A DNA stretch of 64,000 nt from Lentzea xinjiangensis (GCF_900110955.1 NZ_FOFR01000002.1:744001-808000), one strand, 5' to 3'. Numbered from the stretch's first letter, positions 43,673 through 52,336 are shown. Translations and numbers: made by a program. Notes: a model not told the origin generated them from the letters alone.

Positions 43673-44347
43673 TCAGGACTTGTTCGTCAGGTGGCGCTCG
43701 ACGAGCATCTCGTTGAGGCGCCGGACGCTCGTGTCGATGTGGGCGCGGATCTCGGCGACCGCCCTGTCGCGGTCGCCGAGGCGGATGGCGTCGAGGATGA
43801 CCGCGTGCTCGGCGACGACCTCCTCCGGCGTCTCCGACTTCGAGAGCACGGTGAGGTAGAACCGCAGCTCCTGGGTCATCGCGGCGAAGAACTCGTCGAG
43901 CCGGGAGCTGTCGAGCAGCGCCACGACGGCCTGGTGGAACGCGAGGTCGCGGTCGACGATCGCGCGCGGGTCGCCGGTGCGCGCGGCGTCCTCCAGCTCG
44001 TGGAACGCCCTGGTGATCGCGTCGAGCTGGCCGGGACGCGGTGTGCGGGCGACCGCGGCGGTCTCCAGGCGTTCGCGGGCGGTGTAGAGCGCCTCGACCT
44101 TCTCGGGCGTGGGCGCGATGACGACGGCGCCGCGGTTGACCTCGTAGCGGACCAGGCCGGTCAGCTCCAGGATCCGGACGGCCTCGCGGATGGTGTTGCG
44201 CGCGACGCCCAGCTCGGCCGCGATCGCGCTCTCCCTGAGCCTGTCGCCGGGACCGAAGGCGCCGGCCATGATCCGTTCGGACAGGCCGTCGGCCAACTGC
44301 TGGGCCGTGGTGGTGCGGCGCACTTCGAGGCCTTCGAGGGCGGACAT
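43673..44347 (-). CDS. GntR/FadR-family regulator
   Basis: A 224-residue protein with an N-terminal GntR winged helix (LSERIMAGAFGPGDRLRESAIAAELGVARNTIREAVRILELTGLV) and an all-helical FCD ligand domain (FHQAVVALLDSSRLDEFFAAMTQEL with the metal-binding-type His). It is divergent from the HAD gene across a 51-bp gap holding a 15-bp palindrome, so it likely represses that gene. Effector probably a small organic acid, as usual for the family. Confidence 0.88.
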   Translation of the reverse strand: MSALEGLEVRRTTTAQQLADGLSERIMAGAFGPGDRLRESAIAAELGVARNTIREAVRILELTGLVRYEVNRGAVVIAPTPEKVEALYTARERLETAAVARTPRPGQLDAITRAFHELEDAARTGDPRAIVDRDLAFHQAVVALLDSSRLDEFFAAMTQELRFYLTVLSKSETPEEVVAEHAVILDAIRLGDRDRAVAEIRAHIDTSVRRLNEMLVERHLTNKS

Positions 44348-44363
44348 GCGGCGAGTTTACCCG

Positions 44364-44391
44364 TTGCCCTACAGTTGAACTGTACTACAGT
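44364..44391 (+). promoter_or_regulatory. Promoter with operator in the spacer, HAD gene
   Basis: TTGCCC (44364-44369), 16-bp spacer, TACAGT (44386-44391), then seven bases to the ATG at 44399. The spacer is filled by the perfect palindrome TACAGTTGAACTGTA (44370-44384). A protein bound there would block RNA polymerase directly; the divergent GntR protein is the candidate. Confidence 0.65.
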
Positions 44392-44398
44392 TTTCGGC

Positions 44399-45115
44399 AT
44401 GGACCTGACGAAGTACCAGGCGCTCAGCTTCGACTGCTACGGCACGCTCATCGACTGGGAGACCGGGATCGCCGCGGTGCTCTCGCCGTGGGCGCGGTCG
44501 GAGGGGCTTGAGCTCTCCGACGAGGAGCTGCTCCTCGCCTACGGCGACCAGGAGGCGGCCGTGGAGCTCGAGACGCCGTCCGCGCTGTACCCCGACGTGC
44601 TGGCGGCGGCGTTCCGCCGGACCGGTGAGGCGCTGGGACGGCCCGTGAGCGACGAGTGGGCCCAGCGGCTCGGCTCGTCGGTGCCGGACTGGCCGGCGTT
44701 CCCCGACTCCGCCGATGCGTTGGCGCGCCTGGCTTCCCACTACCGGCTGATCATTCTGTCCAATGTGCACCGCGCGGGTTTCGCGGGCAGCAACCGGCAG
44801 CTCCGGGGGGAGTTCGCGGCGATCATCACCGCGGAGGACGTCGGCGCGTACAAGCCCGCGGAGAACCACTTCCGGGCTCTCGACGCGAAGCTCGGCGAGC
44901 TGAGCGTGCCGCGGACCGCCCTGCTGCACGTGGCGCAGAGCCTGTTCCACGACCACGTGCCGGCCAAGCGGGAGGGGCTGCCGTCGGTGTGGATCAACCG
45001 CAGGCGCGACCGGCCGGGCTGGGGCGCGACGCCGCAACCGTCCGGCGACTACGGCTTCGACCTCGAGTTCGGGTCGATGGCCGAGTTCGCGGACGCCGTC
45101 GACAAGGCGTTCTGA
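44399..45115 (+). CDS. HAD hydrolase, haloacid-dehalogenase type II-like
   Basis: A 238-residue HAD-fold enzyme. Motif I is SFDCYGTLIDWE with nucleophile Asp12; motif II is LIILSNVHRAG; motif III/IV region is AEDVGAYKPAENHF and the later GLPSVWINRR. The cysteine next to the nucleophile and the missing second aspartate match 2-haloacid dehalogenase type II relatives rather than phosphatases. Substrate could be a 2-haloacid or an unrelated organic acid. Likely leaderless and controlled by the divergent GntR regulator. Confidence 0.85.
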   Translation: MDLTKYQALSFDCYGTLIDWETGIAAVLSPWARSEGLELSDEELLLAYGDQEAAVELETPSALYPDVLAAAFRRTGEALGRPVSDEWAQRLGSSVPDWPAFPDSADALARLASHYRLIILSNVHRAGFAGSNRQLRGEFAAIITAEDVGAYKPAENHFRALDAKLGELSVPRTALLHVAQSLFHDHVPAKREGLPSVWINRRRDRPGWGATPQPSGDYGFDLEFGSMAEFADAVDKAF

Positions 45116-45121
45116 GCAAGG

Positions 45122-45153
45122 GGTGCCGCAGCGGGATGGCCCGCTGCGGCACC
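45122..45153. terminator. Bidirectional terminator
   Basis: A perfect 14-bp stem (45122-45135 with 45140-45153) and ATGG loop lie between the convergent HAD and GatB/YqeY genes, four bases from the latter's stop. Confidence 0.9.
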
Positions 45154-45157
45154 GCGG

Positions 45158-45628
45158 TCACGACGTGAGCCTGGACTTCACCGCGGCGGCGACGCGGCCG
45201 CCCTCGGCACGCCCGGCGACCTCGGCGTTGACGGCCTTCATGACCTGGCCCATCTGCTTCGGTCCCGGCGTCTCGCCGAGCTGAGCGGCAACGGCCTCGA
45301 CCGCCTTGTCCACAATGGACGCCAGTTCGGCGTCGTCGAGCTGGGCGGGGAGGTAGGTCTCCAGCACGGCGAGCTCCTGGCGCTCCAGCTCGGCCTTCTC
45401 GGCCCGGCCGGCGCCCTCGAACGCCTCGGCGGCCTCCTTGCGCTTCTTCGCCTCGCGCGAGAGGACCTTCACGACCTCGTCGTCACTGAGCTCGCGCGCC
45501 TGCTTGCCCGCGACCTCCTCGTTCGTCACAGCCGTGAGCGCCATCCGCAGCGCACCAGCCGTGACCGTCTCCCGGGCCTTCATAGCCGCAGTCAGGTCGT
45601 TCTGCAGCCGCGTCTTCAACTCCGCCAT
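45158..45628 (-). CDS. GatB/YqeY-domain protein
   Basis: A 156-residue protein with the YqeY fold: LKTRLQNDLTAAMKARETVTAGALRMAL, the ELSDDEVVKVLSREAKKRKEAAE helix and the closing GPKQMGQVMKAVNAEVAGRAEG, which resembles the tail domain of the GatB amidotransferase subunit. Such stand-alone proteins may act on aminoacyl-tRNA, but no activity is proven. It is divergent from the metallophosphoesterase gene. Confidence 0.92.
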   Translation of the reverse strand: MAELKTRLQNDLTAAMKARETVTAGALRMALTAVTNEEVAGKQARELSDDEVVKVLSREAKKRKEAAEAFEGAGRAEKAELERQELAVLETYLPAQLDDAELASIVDKAVEAVAAQLGETPGPKQMGQVMKAVNAEVAGRAEGGRVAAAVKSRLTS

Positions 45629-45684
45629 GGCGCAGAACGGTACCGCCCGCCGGATGCCGCGCCGATCGAGTTAACGGTCTTCCG

Positions 45685-45690
45685 TACCCT
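45685..45690 (+). promoter_or_regulatory. -10 box of metallophosphoesterase gene (leaderless)
   Basis: TACCCT ends six bases before the GTG at 45697, with no ribosome-binding site in between. Confidence 0.5.
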
Positions 45691-45696
45691 TGACGC

Positions 45697-46650
45697 GTGA
45701 ACAAGCTCGGCCGCGCCCTCCTCGCCACGACCGCACTCGGCACCGCGACCATCGCGTACGCGGCGGGAATCGAGAGGAGGCACTGGACCCTGCGCACAGC
45801 CACGGTGCCGGTGCTGTCCCCCGGCGCCAAGCCGATCCGCGTGCTGCACATCTCAGACCTGCACATGACGCCGAACCAGGTGTCGAAGCAGCGCTGGGTC
45901 GCCTCCCTGGCCGACCTGAACCCGGACTTCGTCGTGAACACGGGCGACAACCTCGCGCACAAGGACGCCGTACCCGGCGTGCTGCGCGCGCTCGGCCCGT
46001 TGCTCGACCGTCCGGGCGTGTTCGTGTTCGGCAGCAACGACTACTACGCGCCGAAGCTCAAGAACCCGGTCCGCTACCTCCTGCCGTCGTCCAAGACGAA
46101 GCGCATCCACGGCGTGACCCTCCCGTGGCGCGACCTCCGCGCCGGCATGGTCGAACGCGGCTGGGAAGACCTGACGCACGTCCGCAAGTCCCTGGTCGTC
46201 AACGGCCAGACGATCTTCTGCGCGGGCCTCGACGACCCGCACCTGAAGCGCGACCGCTACGCCGACATCGCCGGTACCCCGGACCCGTCCGCGGTGCTGC
46301 GCCTCGGCGTCACGCACTCACCCGAACCGCGCGTGCTGGACCCGTTCGCCGCCGACGGCTACGACTTCGTGATGGCCGGCCACACCCACGGCGGCCAGCT
46401 CCGCGTGCCGTTCTACGGCGCCCTGGTGACGAACTGCGAACTGGACCGCTCGCGAGCCCGTGGCGTCTCGCGGTGGGGCTCGCACATGTGGATGAACGTC
46501 TCCGCGGGCATGGGCACTTCGCCGTACGCGCCGGTGCGGTTCTGCTGCCCTCCGGAGGCTTCGCTGCTGACCCTCGTTCCTCGGCCCGTTACGCCTGGTC
46601 AGGGGCGGAATGAGGGGGTCCGATTCGGAGCTGGGGCGGACATGATGTAG
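45697..46650 (+). CDS. Metallophosphoesterase (Rv3683-like)
   Basis: A 317-residue calcineurin-like phosphoesterase. An N-terminal hydrophobic segment (LLATTALGTATIAYAAGI) suggests membrane anchoring. Metal ligands lie in HISDLHMTP, VVNTGDNL, FGSNDYY (in place of GNHD/E), GVTHSP and MAGHTHGGQL. Substrate is unknown; YkuE-type relatives act near the membrane. It follows ponA2 in the mycobacterial order (Rv3682, Rv3683), here separated by about 8 kb of inserted genes. The stop is 19 bp before the tRNA gene. Confidence 0.9.
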   Translation: MNKLGRALLATTALGTATIAYAAGIERRHWTLRTATVPVLSPGAKPIRVLHISDLHMTPNQVSKQRWVASLADLNPDFVVNTGDNLAHKDAVPGVLRALGPLLDRPGVFVFGSNDYYAPKLKNPVRYLLPSSKTKRIHGVTLPWRDLRAGMVERGWEDLTHVRKSLVVNGQTIFCAGLDDPHLKRDRYADIAGTPDPSAVLRLGVTHSPEPRVLDPFAADGYDFVMAGHTHGGQLRVPFYGALVTNCELDRSRARGVSRWGSHMWMNVSAGMGTSPYAPVRFCCPPEASLLTLVPRPVTPGQGRNEGVRFGAGADMM

Positions 46651-46669
46651 AGTTCTACTCGTTCCCAGC

Positions 46670-46743
<74 letters not shown>

Positions 46744-46752
46744 TTGAATAAC

Positions 46753-46798
46753 ACAGGTCAGGCCCTGTCCACAGCAGTGTGGACAGGGCCTGACCTGT
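46753..46798 (+). terminator. 21-bp perfect hairpin terminator after tRNA-Pro
   Basis: Bases 46753-46773 pair without mismatch with 46778-46798 around a GCAG loop, nine bases after the tRNA. This is the longest perfect stem in the window. A second smaller stem (GAATTCGG at 46808-46815 with 46826-46833) follows. Confidence 0.88.
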
Positions 46799-46972
46799 TG
46801 TTGCGGGGAATTCGGCCGGCAACCGCCGAATTCGTCCGCCCAGGCACGCCTGCCATCACGACTCGGGCACGCCGCTCGCAGCGGCTCTCAAGGCGGTAAC
46901 GCCGACCGGCGCCCGGACGAAGAGCCGGTCAAGCGACCGTGAGGAGCGGCCTTCCGGACGGAGCCGAAGCTG

Positions 46973-47683
46973 ATGCGCTTACTACTCAGGTACATCACGA
47001 GCGACCCGACGAATCCCCACCCCGAGACCTCCGCGGACGAGGTCAAGAGGGTGCTGAGCGAACTGGGCTGGTTGCCCACCGATGCCGGGTTCGCGGCCGC
47101 GAAGCTCGCGGAGATCATCGAACACCTGCCGGGCACGATTCGGGCCCAGGTCGCGGGCGCGGAGCCCATCCTGATCAGCACGAGGCCGGGCACCTGGGGC
47201 ATCGTCAGCCACGAGAACAGCAGGCGGCTGCACATCCGGCTGTTGCACGACGACCTGCAGACGCTGCGCGAGGAAGCCGAGGACGTGGTCCGGCAGTTTC
47301 CCGAGGCGTTCCACGTGGCGTTCCGCCGGGACCTCGGGTTCGAGGCCGACGTGGTCATCCGGCGTTTCGACAGCGAAGAGCGGATGGTTGCCGGGAAAGT
47401 GCAGGACGTGCGGGATTACGGTTTCTGGCGATACCTCAAGCGCGTGCGCAGGCGAGAGTTCCTGACGATGACGACTCTTTTCGTGCTCACCTCCCTTTCG
47501 GTCGCGTCATCGGTGCTCATCTTTTCCCTGTGGTCTTCGCACGCGTTCGACTACTGGCGCGGCTACTTGGATCGCGGCGCGACAGCCTTCCTGACGGCGA
47601 CCCTGACGATCCTCATCACCATGATCCTGGAATATCGCGCGTGGTCGAACCTGAGGGTTCGGATCAAATGGGCGTTCGAGTAG
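46973..47683 (+). CDS. Unknown two-helix membrane protein
   Basis: A 236-residue protein. Residues 1-150 form a soluble domain (MRLLLRYITSDPTNPHPETS, then VKRVLSELGWLPTDAGFAAA); the C-terminal third has two membrane helices (TTLFVLTSLSVASSVLIFSLW and GATAFLTATLTILITMILEY) and a basic end. ATG 46973 has GGAG about ten bases upstream. I do not recognise the family. Codon use is slightly less GC-rich at third positions near the helices. It lies just after tRNA-Pro at the point where the conserved mycobacterial order ends, so it may be an acquired gene. Confidence 0.65.
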   Translation: MRLLLRYITSDPTNPHPETSADEVKRVLSELGWLPTDAGFAAAKLAEIIEHLPGTIRAQVAGAEPILISTRPGTWGIVSHENSRRLHIRLLHDDLQTLREEAEDVVRQFPEAFHVAFRRDLGFEADVVIRRFDSEERMVAGKVQDVRDYGFWRYLKRVRRREFLTMTTLFVLTSLSVASSVLIFSLWSSHAFDYWRGYLDRGATAFLTATLTILITMILEYRAWSNLRVRIKWAFE

Positions 47684-47772
47684 GACGGTTCCGGCGCGTC
47701 TGGGGACCCTGACCGCAACGTGGGGTCTGCCGGACCTACCCTGCGCCGCCGCCGAGCCAACACACTCGCGGC

Positions 47773-48654
47773 ATGAGCAGTCGTCACCCCTACGCCCGGG
47801 AGCTCGGTGACTTCCTGCGCGCCCGCCGCGCCCGGTTGCGTCCGCACGACGTCGGTCTGGAGCCGGGTGGCAGGCGCCGGGTCGCCGGGCTGCGGCGCGA
47901 CGAGATGGCCGTGCTGGCCGGGCTGAGCACCGACTACTACCAGCGGATCGAGCAGGGCCGGGAGGTGCGGCCGTCCGACGACGTGCTGGACGCGCTCGCC
48001 GGGGCGCTCGGGCTGGACGACGAGGAGCGCCGGCACCTGTTCGCGCTGGCCCGCGCGGCCCGGCGGCCGGTGCCCGCGCGGGTCGACCGCGCTCCGGAAC
48101 GGGTGCCCGACAGCACGCGCCGGTTGCTTCGGGTGATGGACACGCCCGCGCTCCTGCTGGGCAGGCACCTCGACCTGCTCGACTGGAACGCGATGGCGGA
48201 GGCGCTGATCGGCAGCCCGGACGGGCGGCCGCGCGAGCGGCTCAACATGCTCCTGCTGCTCTTCGACGACGCGCTGACCGGTCAGCGGACCTGCCCCGAC
48301 TGGGAGGAGCAGGCCTTGGACTACATCGGCATGATGCGCGCCGCCGTCGCCACCGATCCCACGCACCCGCGGGCCACCGCGATCATCGGTGAGCTGAGCA
48401 TCCGCAGTGCCGAGTTCCGGCGGTTGTGGGCGTTGCACGACGTGCGCGAGTCGGTCAGCGGCAGCAAGACCTACCGGGTTCCCGAGGTCGGCGACATCGT
48501 CCTGGACTGGGACACCTACCCCCTGCCCGGCAACCCCGGGCAGTTCATGGTGGTTTTCACCGCCGAGCCCGGCTCCGCCGACGCGGACCGGTTGCGGCTC
48601 CTGGCGTCGTTGCGCGCCACCCGTTCCGCGCTCGGTGACAAGCACTTCTCCTGA
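47773..48654 (+). CDS. XRE-type regulator with MmyB-like ligand domain
   Basis: A 293-residue regulator: N-terminal helix-turn-helix (FLRARRARLRPHDVGL, then RRDEMAVLAGLSTDYYQRIEQGREVRPS) and the PAS-like MmyB ligand-binding domain (HLDLLDWNAMAEALIG, LSIRSAEFRRLWALHDV, VGDIVLDWDTYPLPGNPGQ). MmyB-like proteins are abundant in actinomycetes and often control an adjacent oxidoreductase. Here the next genes, ten bases away in the same direction, encode a molybdenum hydroxylase. Confidence 0.92.
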   Translation: MSSRHPYARELGDFLRARRARLRPHDVGLEPGGRRRVAGLRRDEMAVLAGLSTDYYQRIEQGREVRPSDDVLDALAGALGLDDEERRHLFALARAARRPVPARVDRAPERVPDSTRRLLRVMDTPALLLGRHLDLLDWNAMAEALIGSPDGRPRERLNMLLLLFDDALTGQRTCPDWEEQALDYIGMMRAAVATDPTHPRATAIIGELSIRSAEFRRLWALHDVRESVSGSKTYRVPEVGDIVLDWDTYPLPGNPGQFMVVFTAEPGSADADRLRLLASLRATRSALGDKHFS

Positions 48655-48664
48655 GGAGGTTCGC

Positions 48665-49135
48665 GTGAGTCGGTACCGGTTGCACGTCAACGGCGAGCGG
48701 CGGGTGGTGGACGTTCCCGGGGACACGCCGCTGCTGTGGGCTTTGCGCGAGCAGTTGGGGGTGCTGGGGCCCAAGTACGGTTGCGGTGTCGGCGCGTGCG
48801 GTGCCTGCACGTCCCTTGTGGACGGTCGGGCGGCTCGGCCGTGCGTGACGGCCGTGGCCGACGTGGCGGGCAGGCAGGTCACCACGATCGAAGGGCTGTC
48901 CGCGGACGGCGACCACCCGGTGCAGCGCGCGTGGCTGGAGCTGGACGTCGCGCAGTGCGGGTACTGCCAGCCGGGGCAGATCATGTCGACTGTCGCGCTG
49001 CTGTCGCGCGACCCCGATCCCGATGACGCGGCGATCGACGCGGCGCTGCGGGACAACGTGTGCCGGTGCGGCACGTACTCGCGGATCCGGGCGGCCGTGC
49101 GGCGGGCGGCGCGACTGGCGCGGGGTGAGCGGTGA
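48665..49135 (+). CDS. (2Fe-2S) subunit of a molybdenum hydroxylase
   Basis: A 156-residue protein of the xanthine dehydrogenase/isoquinoline oxidoreductase small-subunit family. The plant-ferredoxin cluster is in KYGCGVGACGACTSLVDG and the second cluster in CGYCQPGQIM plus VCRCGTYSRI. GTG 48665 follows GAGGAGG that overlaps the stop of the regulator. No export signal is present, yet its partner has a Tat signal, so it probably leaves the cell bound to the large subunit. Confidence 0.94.
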   Translation: MSRYRLHVNGERRVVDVPGDTPLLWALREQLGVLGPKYGCGVGACGACTSLVDGRAARPCVTAVADVAGRQVTTIEGLSADGDHPVQRAWLELDVAQCGYCQPGQIMSTVALLSRDPDPDDAAIDAALRDNVCRCGTYSRIRAAVRRAARLARGER

Positions 49136-51147
49136 TCACCCGGCGGGGGTTCCTGGGCGGTGCGCTGGTCGTCTCCGCGCCGCTGGTGGTGCCGGGGCTC
49201 GCCGCGGCGGCGGGACCGGCGGAGCTGGCGCCGACCGTGTTCGTGCGACTGGACGGGCGGGGCCGGATCACCGCCACCGTGCCGAGGCCGGACGCCGGGC
49301 AGGGGGTGCGCACGGTGGTCGCGCTGCTGGTCGCCGAGGAACTGGTGGTGGACCTCGCCGACGTCCGGGTGGAACAGGCTCCCGGCGACACCGCGAGGTA
49401 CGGGTCCCAGGTCGCCAGCGGCTCGCGCTCCGCACGACAGCTCACCGAGCCCATGCGCACCGCCGCGGCCACGGCCCGGTGCCTGCTGGTCGCCGCGGCG
49501 GCGGCGCGGTGGGGCGTGCCGGTCGAGGAGTGCGAAGCCAGGGGCGGCTCCGTGCACCACCGCGACCGGCGGCTGCCCTACGGCGCGCTGGTGCGCGACG
49601 CGGCGGCGCTCGACCCGGCCTCGGTGCCGGTGGCACTGGTGCCGCCGCAGCGGTGGCGGCTGCTCGGCAAGACCCGCGCGGGACGGGTGGACGCGCGGGA
49701 CGTGGTGACCGGCCGCGCCCGGTACGGCATCGACACCCGCCCGCGCGGTGCGCTGGTCGCCGTCGTGCTCCGCCCACCGTGGATCGGGGCGCGGGCCGGC
49801 AGCGTGGACGACGCCGCCGCCCGCGCGGTGCCCGGTGTGGTCGCGGTGGTCCCGCTGGAACCGGACGCGGCGGGTCAGGGTGGCGTGGCGGTGATCGCGC
49901 GGTCGACGCCGGAGGCGCTGCGCGGACGCGAGGCGCTGCGCGTGACGTGGCACGGCGGCACGCCGGCGGCCGACAGCCGGAGGTGGCTGGACGAGCTGGA
50001 GGCCGCCCTGCCCGCGCCCGCCGCGGCGCCCGGACCGGTGGCGTTCGAGGCCACCTACCGGTTGCCGTTGCTCGCGCACGCGCCGATGGAGCCCATGAAC
50101 GCCACCGCGCACCTCACGGCGACCGGCCTGGCCGTGTGGGCTCCCGTGCAGGACCCCGGCGGCCTGCGCACGGAGCTGGCCCGCCGGACCGGCTTGGCGG
50201 AGGCGGACGTCCGCGTGGAGACCGCGCTGTCGGGCGGGGCGTTCGGCCGCCGCCTCGACACCGACGTGGTGCTGGAGGCGGTGGCCTGCTCACGCGCCGC
50301 GGGCGCGCCGGTGAGCGTGCAATGGACGCGCGACGACGACATGCGCCACGACTCCTACCGGCCGATGTCGGTGCACCGGTTGTCGGCCGTGGTCGACGGC
50401 TCCGGTCTGCCCACCTGGCGCGCACACGCGGTGGCCACCTGGCCGTTGACGATCGCCCCGCAGATCCCGCCGGAGATCATCAAGCTCAGCGGCGACCAGT
50501 TCCGCTACACCGTGCCTGGCCCGGTGGACCTCGCGGTGCTGCCCGCCCCGATCCGCACCGGCTTCTGGCGGTCGGTGTACGCCGGGCACTTCCAGTACGC
50601 CGAAGAGCTCTTCCTCGGCGCGCTGGGGCAGCGGTCCGGCGTCGACCAGGTCGACCTGCGCCGCCGGCTGCTGCCTCCCGGCTCCCGGCTGCGGCGAGCC
50701 CTCGACGCGGCGGTGGAGCGGGCGGGCGCGACGCCACCGGGCGCACTGCGCGGCGTGGCGTGCCACGAGGACTTCGGTTCCGTGTGCGCCGTGGTGGCCG
50801 ACCGCGCCGGCGGACGGGTGCGGCGGGTCGTCGCGGCCGTGGACGTCGGGCAGGTGCTGCACCCGTCCGGGGTGCGGGCCCAGGTCGAGGGCGGGGTGAT
50901 GGACGCGGTGTCCACCGTCTTCGGCGCGCAGATCACCGTCCGGGACGGGCGGGTGGTGCAGTCGTCGTTCCGCGACTACGCCTGGCTGCGCATCGACCGG
51001 GCGCCGGAGGTGGACGTCGTCCTGGTGCCGTCGGACGCACCTGTGGGCGGGCTGGGCGAGCTGGCGTTCCCGCCCGCCGCGGCGGCACTGGCCGTCGGAT
51101 CGGGGCACGAGCTGACCGGCATGCCGCTGGGCGTCGAGATCGGGTAG
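49132..51147 (+). CDS. Molybdopterin-binding large subunit, xanthine dehydrogenase family, Tat-exported
   Basis: A 671-residue protein with a twin-arginine signal at the start (ITRRGFLGGALVVSAP). The molybdenum hydroxylase fold is shown by ALSGGAFGRRLDTD, MEPMNATAHLT and the C-terminal GGLGELAFPPAAAAL, where the Glu matches the catalytic base of the family. It overlaps the small subunit by GTGA. The layout (no FAD subunit, Tat signal on the large subunit) is that of isoquinoline-1-oxidoreductase-type enzymes, which hydroxylate N-heterocycles or aldehydes. The length is somewhat short for the family. Substrate unknown. Confidence 0.92.
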   Translation: MITRRGFLGGALVVSAPLVVPGLAAAAGPAELAPTVFVRLDGRGRITATVPRPDAGQGVRTVVALLVAEELVVDLADVRVEQAPGDTARYGSQVASGSRSARQLTEPMRTAAATARCLLVAAAAARWGVPVEECEARGGSVHHRDRRLPYGALVRDAAALDPASVPVALVPPQRWRLLGKTRAGRVDARDVVTGRARYGIDTRPRGALVAVVLRPPWIGARAGSVDDAAARAVPGVVAVVPLEPDAAGQGGVAVIARSTPEALRGREALRVTWHGGTPAADSRRWLDELEAALPAPAAAPGPVAFEATYRLPLLAHAPMEPMNATAHLTATGLAVWAPVQDPGGLRTELARRTGLAEADVRVETALSGGAFGRRLDTDVVLEAVACSRAAGAPVSVQWTRDDDMRHDSYRPMSVHRLSAVVDGSGLPTWRAHAVATWPLTIAPQIPPEIIKLSGDQFRYTVPGPVDLAVLPAPIRTGFWRSVYAGHFQYAEELFLGALGQRSGVDQVDLRRRLLPPGSRLRRALDAAVERAGATPPGALRGVACHEDFGSVCAVVADRAGGRVRRVVAAVDVGQVLHPSGVRAQVEGGVMDAVSTVFGAQITVRDGRVVQSSFRDYAWLRIDRAPEVDVVLVPSDAPVGGLGELAFPPAAAALAVGSGHELTGMPLGVEIG

Positions 51148-51313
51148 CGCCCAGAGGCGGAGGTCCTCAGCCGGCACCGGGAAAGGACATCGACCTTTCC
51201 ACTAAGACAACTCGATCGGGTGACGCAGCTCGACACGAGCGGCCGCCGAAGCCACCGTGATTAACTGACGCAGAGCCATTGTTCTGCGCCAAATAATACA
51301 AAACGACTACGTA

Positions 51314-51365
51314 CCGTTAACCCTTACGAGTGAAGGTTGAAGCTTCAACTCACGTTAGGTAACGG
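51314..51365. promoter_or_regulatory. Nested palindrome in an A/T-rich gap
   Basis: GTTGAAGCTTCAAC (51336-51349) is a perfect 14-bp palindrome. It is flanked by near-complementary outer arms CCGTTAACC (51314-51322) and GGTAACGG (51358-51365). The surrounding 51265-51370 is far richer in A/T than the genome. It lies before the small membrane gene at 51428 and looks like an operator, perhaps of the MerR type; no regulator is adjacent on that side. Confidence 0.45.
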
Positions 51366-51427
51366 ACGTCGTGATCCACACGACGAAGGCAGTGGTTCGG
51401 CACTCGGTGAATTCGGGAGAAGTTGTG

Positions 51428-51655
51428 ATGGACTCCGCCCCCGCAGTCAGTCCTTCTCACAGGTCGTGGATCGTCACCACGGCCAAGGTCGTTGTGGTGT
51501 TGCAGGTGCTCGCGATCGTCTACGTGCTCACGTCGGTCTGGGTCACGGCGGTCGTCGCCGCCGTGGTCGCCGTGGTCGCGCTCGCGGTCAGGGCCCTGAC
51601 GCGGGCTTCGCGCCAGGTCGACCGGATCTTCGAGGAAGAGCTGCCCCGGCAGTAG
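51428..51655 (+). CDS. Small two-helix membrane protein
   Basis: A 75-residue protein with two adjacent membrane segments (IVTTAKVVVVLQVLAIVYVL and AVVAAVVAVVALAVRAL) and a charged tail (RQVDRIFEEELPRQ). ATG 51428 has GGAGAAG upstream. Third codon positions are almost all G or C in this frame, which favours it over the antisense frame of the GAF gene running the other way. Family not recognised. Confidence 0.6.
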   Translation: MDSAPAVSPSHRSWIVTTAKVVVVLQVLAIVYVLTSVWVTAVVAAVVAVVALAVRALTRASRQVDRIFEEELPRQ

Positions 51656-51713
51656 GCCCGGGAGTGCCGGCGCGGGTCCGGGATGGACTCCGACCTGCGC
51701 GAGGCGCGGTACG

Positions 51714-52183
51714 TCAGTTGATGAAGCCCGCACGGGCAGGCCCTCCGGGAAGCGTTCCAGCGCCTCGCCGGCGGCGTGGGCCACCGACTCCAGTGTGGAG
51801 GTCTCGTCCGGGGTCGCGACGTGCGGCACGGCCCAGTAGCAGCCGATCGCCTCGGGGCGCAGGATCGGCGTCACGACCAGGCTCCGCACGAAGGTCGGCC
51901 GGTACGCCTCCTGCGGAATCCTCGGGTCGAGGTGGATGTCCCTGATCGCCACCGTCTGCCGGTTGATCATCGCCCAGACGCTGATGCAGTTCGCGGCGGG
52001 AAAGCGCTGGCCCTTCCCCAGCGGGCTCATCGAGTCCTCGTTCGCGTAGTAGCAGAGGGTGCCGTCGAGCAGCACCAACGTCGCTCCGTGGGCCGTCAGC
52101 GCGGATCGGGCCGTGATGCGGACAATCCGCTGCACTTCTTCCAACGTGGCAGCCCCGGCCGGGCGATCCGTCGTTTCCGGCAT
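51714..52183 (-). CDS. GAF-domain protein, 3' end uncertain (possible frameshift)
   Basis: From ATG 52183 the protein reads MPETTDRPAGAATLEEVQ and then a GAF-like sensor domain (LVLLDGTLCYYANEDSM, VWAMINRQTVAIRDIHLDPRI, SLVVTPILRPEAIGCYW, LESVAHAAGEALERFPEGLP). After about residue 150 that frame stays open to 51350 but the translation becomes a low-complexity antisense of the small membrane gene. A shift of one base near 51735 leads to a stop at 51714, just after the domain. I therefore place the end at 51714. The gene is divergent from the S9 peptidase gene; ligand and partner unknown. Confidence 0.5.
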
Positions 52184-52336
52184 CCGGCAACGTCGACTCC
52201 CGCGAGGCCGCGGACCCAGGAATTCCATTTCCCCGCGAATAGGCGGGTCGTCGCCCGCGGCTTCCTCCGCCGGTGTGCCGGGCCACAGCAGCGCCGGTCG
52301 TGCCGTCTCGAATCCCCCCGGCGCCGGTTCTGACTC

